Below, piece after piece: positions 25,822-32,215 of a DNA stretch of 34,298 bases; the first letter of the stretch is position 1, and each line of letters begins with the position of its first letter. Where the stretch lies: NCBI GenBank assembly GCA_013822005.1, contig PNJT01000008.1, positions 1 through 34,298 on the forward strand. The letters are read 5' to 3'. The position numbers and the translations under genes were made by a program. The notes beneath the pieces were generated by a model. The model was not told where the DNA came from. It saw nothing but the letters and a program-made list of their open reading frames with translations, and did not search any database. The DNA is from Novosphingobium sp. (GTDB lineage Bacteria > Pseudomonadota > Alphaproteobacteria > Sphingomonadales > Sphingomonadaceae).

Positions 25822-25881
25822 AAATGTGGGCAGCTATCCCCGCGCCTTTACAGCCCCGGCTGATCCCGGCACTAGCACGGC

Positions 25882-28800
25882 GTGGATATCGCAGCGTTCA
25901 TCGCCAAGTATTGGGGCAAGCCCGGAGGCGCCGAACGCGCCACTTATCAGATGTTCCTGACCGAACTGGCGCAGATGCTGGGCGCGCCCACCCCCGATCC
26001 GGGCAGCGGCGGGGGTGAACTGGGCAATTACCAGTTCGAAGGCCCGGTCAAGAGCGAAGCCGTGTTCCTGTCAAAGGCGAACAAGCGGATCGACCTTTAC
26101 AAGCGCGATTGTTTCATCCTTGAAGCCAAGCAGAGCCAGCTCAAACCCGGCGAAGTGCTCCCGCTCGATCCGCCCGAAGAAGCGTTGGAGCCGGTTTACG
26201 ACCTGTTCGGCAACATCACCGGGCACCAGTCTCCCGGCGGCAGGCGCAAGCCGCGTTATGACCGGCTGATGGCCGATGCCCGCGTCCAGGCCGAACGCTA
26301 TATGCTGGCCCTGCCCAGCGGCCACCGCCCGCCGCCGTTCCTGATCGTGGCCGATATCGGCCGGGCGTTCGAGCTGTACTTCGACTATACCGGCGACGGG
26401 CGCGGGTACGGCTTCTTTCCCGATCAGCAAAGCTACCGGATCGTCCTGACCGCGCTGGGCGAGGCCGATCAGGTTGGCAGCACCGGCCTGTCCGCCTTCG
26501 ATCTGCTGAAGGCAATCTGGCTCGATCCGGCCAGCGTCGATCCGCGCAAGAAAGCGGTGGCGGTCACCCGCGATATCGCCGCCCGGCTCAGCCGCGTGGC
26601 CGAAGCGCTGGAAGCCGAAGAGCGCACCCGCAACCCCGGCAAAGCCGATTTCGAAGTTGCGCTGGGGATCGAAAAGACCTCGCTGTTCCTGATGCGGGTG
26701 CTGTTCTGCATGTTTGCAGAAGATGTGGAATTGCTGCCCAAGGGCAGTTTCACCCAGTTCCTTGAAGAAGCCCGCGGCAAATCGGCGCAATGGTGGTCTT
26801 CGGGGCTGCACGATCTGTGGGCCAAGATGAACCAGGCCGAAGAGGTCAACCGGTTCTGGCCCTATGGCGATGCGATCGTGCGCTATTTCAACGGCAACCT
26901 GTTCAGTTCGGCCAGCGTCTATAACCTGCCGCAGGAATTCAAGGGCGAGCTGTGGGAAGCCGCCAAGCGCGATTGGCGCAGCGTCGAACCGGCGATCTTC
27001 GGCACCCTGCTCGAACAAGTGCTCACCCAGGCCGAACGCTCGAAGCTGGGCGCGCATTACACCCCCCGGCCCTATGTCCAGCGGCTGGTCAACGCGACCA
27101 TCGGCGATCTGCTGGTTCCCGAATGGGAAGCAGCGCGCGATGCGGCCCGCGCCGCCGAGCTGGCCGGGGATCATCCCGCCGCGATGGAAGCGCTGGGCCG
27201 GTTCCACCAGCGGCTCTGCGCGATCCGGGTGCTCGATCCGGCCTGCGGCACCGGCAATTTCCTTTATGTGGCGATGGAACTGCTGCTCCAGCTGGAAAGC
27301 GAAGCGATCCAGCTGGCCGCCGAACTGGGCGAACCGCTCAGCCCCAAGGTTCATCCCAACCAGTTCCTGGGGCTGGAACTGAACCCGCGCGCGGCGGTGA
27401 TCGCCGAACTGGTGCTGTGGATTGGCTGGCTGCGCCACCGCCTGGCCAACCAGCCCGAAGCGATCGGCGATCCGGTGCTGCCAACGCTCAGCAACATCAA
27501 CTTCGGCACCCACGGCGGCTATGATGCAGTGCTGCGCCACAAGCCGACCGGCGAGGCCGATACCGACAATCCGGTGATCCCCGATTGGCCTGAGGCGGAC
27601 TTTATCGTCGGAAATCCGCCGTTTATTGGCGGCAAGGACCTCCGTGCCAAGCTGGGCGGGGACTATGCTGAGGCTTTGTGGAAAGCCAACCCGCGCGTCC
27701 CCAAGAGCGCCGATTTCGTGATGCAATGGTGGGACCGCGCCGCGCATCTGCTGACCGCGCAGGACAGCCCGCTGCGGCGGTTCGGGTTCGTCACCACCAA
27801 TTCGATCACCCAGACCTTCTCGCGCCGGGTGATCGAAGGCTATCTGGGCAAACCTTCTGTCACCCTCCCCGGCGGGGAGGGGTTAGGGGTGGGGGTTCCG
27901 CCCCAGCCGGACAGCACCGAACCCCCACCCCCAGCCCCTCCCCACCGGGGAGGGGAGCAAGCGGGCGAGGAACGCACCCTATCCCTCATCCTCGCGATCC
28001 CCGATCACCCCTGGACCCGCGCCACCAAGGACGCCGCCGCGGTGCGGATTGCCATGACCGTGGCCGAGGCCGGCGTGAAGCACGGCAAGCTGATCGAGAT
28101 CGTGAGCGAAGGCGGGCTCGATACCGACAATCCGGTGCTGGAAGAGCGCGAGGCCGAAGGGCGAATCAATCCGGACTTAAAGTTGGGGGCGGATGCTACT
28201 TCTGTGGTCACGCTCAAAGCCAACGAAGGTCTGGCTTCACCAGGCGTCAAGCTCCACGGCGCAGGCTTCATCGTCTCACCTCAGGAAGCCGCACACCTTG
28301 GCCTGGGCAAGCGCGAGGGGCTTGAGGTGCATATCCGCCCCTATCGCAACGGCCGCGATCTGCTGCAGAATTCGCGCGGGATGATGGTGATCGACCTGCT
28401 GGGGCTGGATGAAAAGGCCGTGCGCCAGCGTTACCCCGAAGTCTATCAGCATCTGCTGGAAACGGTGAAAGGCGAACGCGACGCCAATCGCCGCGACAGC
28501 TATCGCAAGCTGTGGTGGATTTTCGGCGAACCGCGCAAGGACCTGCGCCCCGCGCTGGCCGGACTGCCGCGTTATATCGCGACGGTCGAGACCGCCAAGC
28601 ACCGGGTGTTCCAGTTCCTCGATGCCGCGATACTGCCCGACAACATGATTGTTGTGACGGCCAGCGATGATGCATTTCAACTCGGTATCTTGTCCTCAAG
28701 TTGGCACGTCGATTGGTCGCTGGGAATCGGCGGCACACTCGAAGACCGCCCACGCTACAACAAGAGCCAGATATTCGACCCCTTCCCCTTCCCCGATCCC

Positions 28801-29196
28801 ACTCCCGAACAGCGCGCTGCCATCGCAGACCTTGCCGAGGAACTCGACGCCACCCGCAAGGCGGCGCTGGCCGAAGTGCCCGGCCTGACCATGACCGAGC
28901 TGTACAACTGGCGCGACAAGCTGCGCGTCGGTGTGGAGCTTTCCGCGCAAGATGCCGACCGCGCCCGCCAGGCGCGGGCCGGGATTGTCGATCAGCTTCA
29001 CCAGCAAATCGATGCTGCCGTGGCGGCGGCCTATGGCTGGGCCGATGATTGGAAGAATGGCGACCTGCCCCCCGCCGAAGTGGTCGCCCGGCTGGTCGCG
29101 CTCAATGCGGAGCGCGCCGAAGAGGAGCGCCAGGGCGAGGTCCGCTGGCTGCGCCCCGACTACCAGATCCCGCGCTTTGCGGCGAAGCAGGCCTAA
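25882..29196 (+). CDS. MmeI-like type IIG/IIL restriction-modification enzyme
   Basis: A single-chain enzyme predicted to bind, methylate and cleave DNA; 1104 residues against about 919 for MmeI. The N-terminal PD-(D/E)xK nuclease shows D71-x9-E81-x-K83 (RIDLYKRDCFILEAKQ), almost the numbering of MmeI (D70, E80, K82). The N6-adenine methyltransferase has motif I DPACGTGNFL near 452 and motif IV NPPF near 578. A C-terminal target-recognition region follows. The start is GTG at 25882 with no clear ribosome-binding site. An in-frame palindromic repeat interrupts it at about residues 661-692. The leader is structured. The stop overlaps the convergent oxidoreductase gene by 4 bases. Recognition sequence unknown. 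Confidence 0.88.
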   Translation: MDIAAFIAKYWGKPGGAERATYQMFLTELAQMLGAPTPDPGSGGGELGNYQFEGPVKSEAVFLSKANKRIDLYKRDCFILEAKQSQLKPGEVLPLDPPEEALEPVYDLFGNITGHQSPGGRRKPRYDRLMADARVQAERYMLALPSGHRPPPFLIVADIGRAFELYFDYTGDGRGYGFFPDQQSYRIVLTALGEADQVGSTGLSAFDLLKAIWLDPASVDPRKKAVAVTRDIAARLSRVAEALEAEERTRNPGKADFEVALGIEKTSLFLMRVLFCMFAEDVELLPKGSFTQFLEEARGKSAQWWSSGLHDLWAKMNQAEEVNRFWPYGDAIVRYFNGNLFSSASVYNLPQEFKGELWEAAKRDWRSVEPAIFGTLLEQVLTQAERSKLGAHYTPRPYVQRLVNATIGDLLVPEWEAARDAARAAELAGDHPAAMEALGRFHQRLCAIRVLDPACGTGNFLYVAMELLLQLESEAIQLAAELGEPLSPKVHPNQFLGLELNPRAAVIAELVLWIGWLRHRLANQPEAIGDPVLPTLSNINFGTHGGYDAVLRHKPTGEADTDNPVIPDWPEADFIVGNPPFIGGKDLRAKLGGDYAEALWKANPRVPKSADFVMQWWDRAAHLLTAQDSPLRRFGFVTTNSITQTFSRRVIEGYLGKPSVTLPGGEGLGVGVPPQPDSTEPPPPAPPHRGGEQAGEERTLSLILAIPDHPWTRATKDAAAVRIAMTVAEAGVKHGKLIEIVSEGGLDTDNPVLEEREAEGRINPDLKLGADATSVVTLKANEGLASPGVKLHGAGFIVSPQEAAHLGLGKREGLEVHIRPYRNGRDLLQNSRGMMVIDLLGLDEKAVRQRYPEVYQHLLETVKGERDANRRDSYRKLWWIFGEPRKDLRPALAGLPRYIATVETAKHRVFQFLDAAILPDNMIVVTASDDAFQLGILSSSWHVDWSLGIGGTLEDRPRYNKSQIFDPFPFPDPTPEQRAAIADLAEELDATRKAALAEVPGLTMTELYNWRDKLRVGVELSAQDADRARQARAGIVDQLHQQIDAAVAAAYGWADDWKNGDLPPAEVVARLVALNAERAEEERQGEVRWLRPDYQIPRFAAKQA
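27863..27957. repeat. palindromic repeat inserted in frame in the restriction-modification gene
   Basis: CCCTCCCCGGCGGGGAGGGG with TTAGGGGTGGGGGTTC on one side, mirrored by GAACCCCCACCCCCAG and CCCCTCCCCACCGGGGAGGGG on the other. It is the same unit as 16693-16779. It codes without a stop codon for a Gly/Pro-rich stretch (TLPGGEGLGVGVPPQ and PPPPAPPHRGGE). That stretch sits between RRVIEGYLGK and LSLILAIPDHPW, which are normally nearly adjacent in this family. Confidence 0.85.
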
Positions 29197-30350
29197 ACCG
29201 CCCCGCCAGCCGCGAAGCCGCTCGCCCAGGCCCACTGGAAATTGTAGCCGCCCAGCCAGCCGGTCACGTCCACCGCCTCGCCGATGGCGTAGAGGCCGGG
29301 GACCTTGCGTGCTTCCATCGTCTGACTGGAAAGCTCGGCGGTGCTGATCCCGCCTACGGTGACTTCGGCCTTGGCATAGCCTTCGCTGCCATTGGGGGTG
29401 AAGTGCCAGTCGGCGAGCCGCGCCTCGGCGGCTGCCAGTGCCTTGTCTGACAGGTTGCCCAGTTCGCCTGCGAGGCCGAGCCGATCGAGCAAAGCCGAGG
29501 CCAGCCGTTCGGGCAGTGCATCGCCCAGCACCGTGCGCAGCGCCTTGCGGGGGTTCTGCCGCTTGGCCTCGAGCAGCCAGCCGCGCTGAGCTTCGGGCAG
29601 GAAATCGATCCCCACATCGTCGCCGCGCTTCCAATAGCTGGAGACTTGCAGGATTGCCGGGCCGCTCAGGCCGCGGTGCGTGAACAGCGCCGCCTCCCGG
29701 AACTTGGCCTTGTTGCAGCGCGCCTCGACCGGTGCGGCAACCCCGCTGAGTTCGCGGAACAGCACGTCCTCGCCGCCGAGCGTCAGCGGGACCAGCGCCG
29801 GGCGCGGCTCGACCACCTTGAGCCCGAACTGGCGGGCAAGGTCATAGGCCAGCGCGCTCGCGCCCAGCTTGGGGATCGAGGGACCGCCAGTGGCGATGAC
29901 CAGCGCGGGGGCGCTGGCGCCATTGACGTGGAGGCGCCCGTCGCGGTGTTCGACCGGACCAGTTGGCTCGCCCAGTCGCAAGGTCACCCCGCCTTGCTCG
30001 CAAAGCTCGAGCAACATCGCCAGCACCTGCCGCGCTGATCCGTCGCAGAACAGCTGGCCCAGGGTCTTTTCGTGCCAGGCGATCTTGTGGCCTTCGACCA
30101 GTTCGAGGAAATCGCGCGGGGTGTAGCGCGCCAGTGCCGACTTGGCGAAATGCGGGTTGGCGCTGAGGAAGCGGTCGGGCGCGGTGTGCAGGTTGGTGAA
30201 ATTGCACCGCCCCCCGCCCGAAATCAGGATCTTGCGACCGGGCTCGGCATTGTGGTCCAGCACCAGCACCCGCCGCCCGCGCTGCCCGGCCTGGGCGGCG
30301 CAGAACAGTCCGGCGGCCCCGGCACCCAGGATGATGGCATCGTAAGTCAT
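29193..30350 (-). CDS. BaiN/YhiN-like NAD(P)/FAD-dependent oxidoreductase
   Basis: A 385-residue flavoprotein of the HI0933/YhiN family. It has the dinucleotide-binding GAGAAGLFCA at 9-18, the family motif GRKILISGGGRCNFTN near 43-58, and the C-terminal FAD-contact strand LYAIGEAVDVTGWLGGYNFQ. The substrate is unknown; the bile-acid reductase BaiN belongs to the wider family. The start at 30350 gives MTYDAIILGAG; the nine residues upstream in the track come from a palindromic repeat. That repeat supplies GGGGAGGA immediately before the ATG as the likely ribosome-binding site, unusually close. It is co-directional with the upstream COG2509 gene and tail-to-tail with the restriction-modification gene. 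Confidence 0.92.
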   Translation of the reverse strand: MTYDAIILGAGAAGLFCAAQAGQRGRRVLVLDHNAEPGRKILISGGGRCNFTNLHTAPDRFLSANPHFAKSALARYTPRDFLELVEGHKIAWHEKTLGQLFCDGSARQVLAMLLELCEQGGVTLRLGEPTGPVEHRDGRLHVNGASAPALVIATGGPSIPKLGASALAYDLARQFGLKVVEPRPALVPLTLGGEDVLFRELSGVAAPVEARCNKAKFREAALFTHRGLSGPAILQVSSYWKRGDDVGIDFLPEAQRGWLLEAKRQNPRKALRTVLGDALPERLASALLDRLGLAGELGNLSDKALAAAEARLADWHFTPNGSEGYAKAEVTVGGISTAELSSQTMEARKVPGLYAIGEAVDVTGWLGGYNFQWAWASGFAAGGAV

Positions 30351-30491
30351 TCCTCCCCCTTGGGGGAGGGGGACCATCCTCGAAGAGGATGGTGGAGGGG
30401 CACGTGCGAGTTGTCCGGACGCCGCAGGAAAATCCGCCTGTGCCCCTCCACCATGCTACGCATGGTCCCCCTCCCCTGAAGGGGAGGAATG
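30348..30491. repeat. large nested palindrome between two oxidoreductase genes
   Basis: Outer arms CATTCCTCCCC (30348-30358) and GGGGAGGAATG (30481-30491) enclose further matching arms GGGGGACCAT/ATGGTCCCCC and ATGGTGGAGGGGCAC/GTGCCCCTCCACCAT. Small hairpins sit at each shoulder (CCTCGAAGAGG and GCTACGC). The structure resembles a non-coding miniature inverted-repeat unit. It carries the start codon region of one flanking gene and the stop codon of the other. Confidence 0.85.
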
Positions 30492-32090
30492 GAGCATGTC
30501 CAGCGCCAGCGCTTCGGCAACCTTGATCCCATCAACCGCGGCCGAAAGGATCCCGCCGGCATAGCCCGCCCCTTCGCCAGCCGGGTACAGCCCGCGGGTG
30601 TTGATGCTTTGCAGGTCAGCGCCGCGCTTGATCCGGATCGGCGCGGAGGTGCGGGTTTCGACCCCGGTTATCACCGCGTCGGGATGGTCGTAACCGGGGA
30701 CCTGACGGCCGAACACCGGCAGCGCCTCGCGCAGGGCGTCGGTGACGAACGCGGGCAGGACTTCGCCCAGGTCGGTGGGCTTCACCCCCGGCTTGTAGCT
30801 CGGTTCGACCACGCCGAATTCGGTCGAGGGCTGTCCCGCCAGGAAATCGCCGACCCTCTGCCCGGGCGCATGATAGTTCGAGCCCCCTGCCACGAAGGCC
30901 TTTTCCTCCAGCGCGCGTTGCAGGCGAACCCCGGCCAGCGGATCGCCGGGGAAATCGCGTTCCGGATCGATGTCCACCACCAGCCCCGAATTGGCGTTGA
31001 ACTCAGCCCGCGAATACTGGCTCATGCCGTTGGTGACGACCCGGCCTTCTTCGCTGGTCGCGGCGACGACCCGGCCGCCGGGGCACATGCAGAACGAATA
31101 GACCGCCCGGCCATTGCTGGCCTGGTGGGACAAGGCGTAGGCCGCCGCGCCCAGGATCGGGTTGCCGGCATTGGGGCCAAAGCGGGCCTTGTCGATCCAG
31201 CTCTGCGGGTGCTCGATGCGCACACCGATGGCGAATGGCTTGGCTTCCACATACACGCCGGCAGCACACAAGGCCTCAAACGTGTCGCGCGCCGAATGGC
31301 CGACCGCCAGCACTGCGTGGCGCGCGGGCAGAGTCTCGCCGGTCGAGAGCTTGAGCGCGGCCAGTTGCCCGTCCTCGATCACGAAGTCCTCGACCCGGGT
31401 GCCGAACCGGTATTCCCCGCCCAGCGCCTCGATCGTCTCGCGGATGCTGATCACCATGGTGACCAGCCGGAACGTGCCGATATGCGGGTGGGCCTCGGTC
31501 AGGATCTCTTCCGGCGCCCCGGCCTTGACGAACTCCGCCAGGACCTTGCGGCCCAGATGCCTTGGGTCCTTGATCCGGCTGTAGAGCTTGCCGTCGGAAA
31601 AGGTCCCCGCCCCGCCCTCGCCGAACTGGGCGTTGCTCTCGGTCTCGAGCACCGCGCGGCGCCACAGCCCCCAGGTGTCCTTGGTCCGCTCGCGCACCGC
31701 CTTGCCGCGCTCGATCACGATCGGTTTGAGGCCCATTTGCGCCAGGATCAGCGCCGCGAGCAGCCCGCAAGGTCCGGCCCCGATCACCACCGGACGCTTC
31801 CCGCTCCAGCCCTCGGGCGCACGGACCGGGAATTTGTAAGCGGTATCGGGCGTGGGCTGGACATGCGGATCGCCTGTCAGCCGGGCCAGCAATGCTGCTT
31901 CGTCGGTCACTTCGACATCGAAGCTGTAGACCAGCCTGATTGCCGCCTTCTTGCGCGCATCATTGCCGCGCCGGACAAGCCGGAAGCGCACCAGTTCGGC
32001 CGGCGCAATTCCCAGCCGCGCGGCAATCGCCGGCTCCACCGCTTCAGGCGGATGATCAAGCGGCAAGGCAAGGTTGGAGAGGCGGATCAT
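30456..32090 (-). CDS. COG2509-type FAD-dependent dehydrogenase
   Basis: A 544-residue flavoprotein of the uncharacterised COG2509 family. An N-terminal domain of about 95 residues (PPEAVEPAIAARLGIAPAEL) with Lys/Arg-rich KKAAIRLVYSFDVEV precedes the FAD-binding motif VVIGAGPCGLLAALILAQMG at 102-121. GGAGTFSDGKLYSRIKDPRH and CMCPGGRVVAATSEEG are further family motifs. It ends with GLYPAGEGAGYAGGI and IKVAEALA. The final about 11 residues (HSSPSGEGDHA) and the stop codon are encoded by a palindromic repeat, so the tail is repeat-derived. Substrate unknown. It is likely co-transcribed with the downstream BaiN-like gene. Confidence 0.92.
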   Translation of the reverse strand: MIRLSNLALPLDHPPEAVEPAIAARLGIAPAELVRFRLVRRGNDARKKAAIRLVYSFDVEVTDEAALLARLTGDPHVQPTPDTAYKFPVRAPEGWSGKRPVVIGAGPCGLLAALILAQMGLKPIVIERGKAVRERTKDTWGLWRRAVLETESNAQFGEGGAGTFSDGKLYSRIKDPRHLGRKVLAEFVKAGAPEEILTEAHPHIGTFRLVTMVISIRETIEALGGEYRFGTRVEDFVIEDGQLAALKLSTGETLPARHAVLAVGHSARDTFEALCAAGVYVEAKPFAIGVRIEHPQSWIDKARFGPNAGNPILGAAAYALSHQASNGRAVYSFCMCPGGRVVAATSEEGRVVTNGMSQYSRAEFNANSGLVVDIDPERDFPGDPLAGVRLQRALEEKAFVAGGSNYHAPGQRVGDFLAGQPSTEFGVVEPSYKPGVKPTDLGEVLPAFVTDALREALPVFGRQVPGYDHPDAVITGVETRTSAPIRIKRGADLQSINTRGLYPAGEGAGYAGGILSAAVDGIKVAEALALDMLHSSPSGEGDHA

Positions 32091-32154
32091 CGCCGCGCCA
32101 TAGGCCCTGAGATGCCTTCAGGGAAGCATCGGCGTTGTCCGGCACCCTGAACCC

Positions 32155-32188
32155 AAAAAGGATTGGGCCGACAATCGCTTGCCGGCCC
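32155..32188 (-). terminator. intrinsic terminator of the second autotransporter gene
   Basis: On the minus strand GGGCCGGCAA-GCGA-TTGTCGGCCC forms a 10-bp stem (one G-T pair) closed by a GNRA tetraloop. It is followed by AATCC and then TTTTTG. It lies 28 bases beyond the autotransporter stop. Confidence 0.9.
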
Positions 32189-32215
32189 GTCCCAAGTGCC
32201 TTGTGTTCTTGCGGA

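Noticed and set aside
25673-25960. 95-residue ORF in the leader of the restriction-modification gene
   Set aside because: It has no ribosome-binding site, ends inside the next gene in another frame, and overlaps the structured RNA; kept only as an alternative explanation.
32105-32125. CCCTGA/TCAGGG hairpin downstream of the strong terminator
   Set aside because: The stem is short with an imperfect loop and no T-tract; likely chance.
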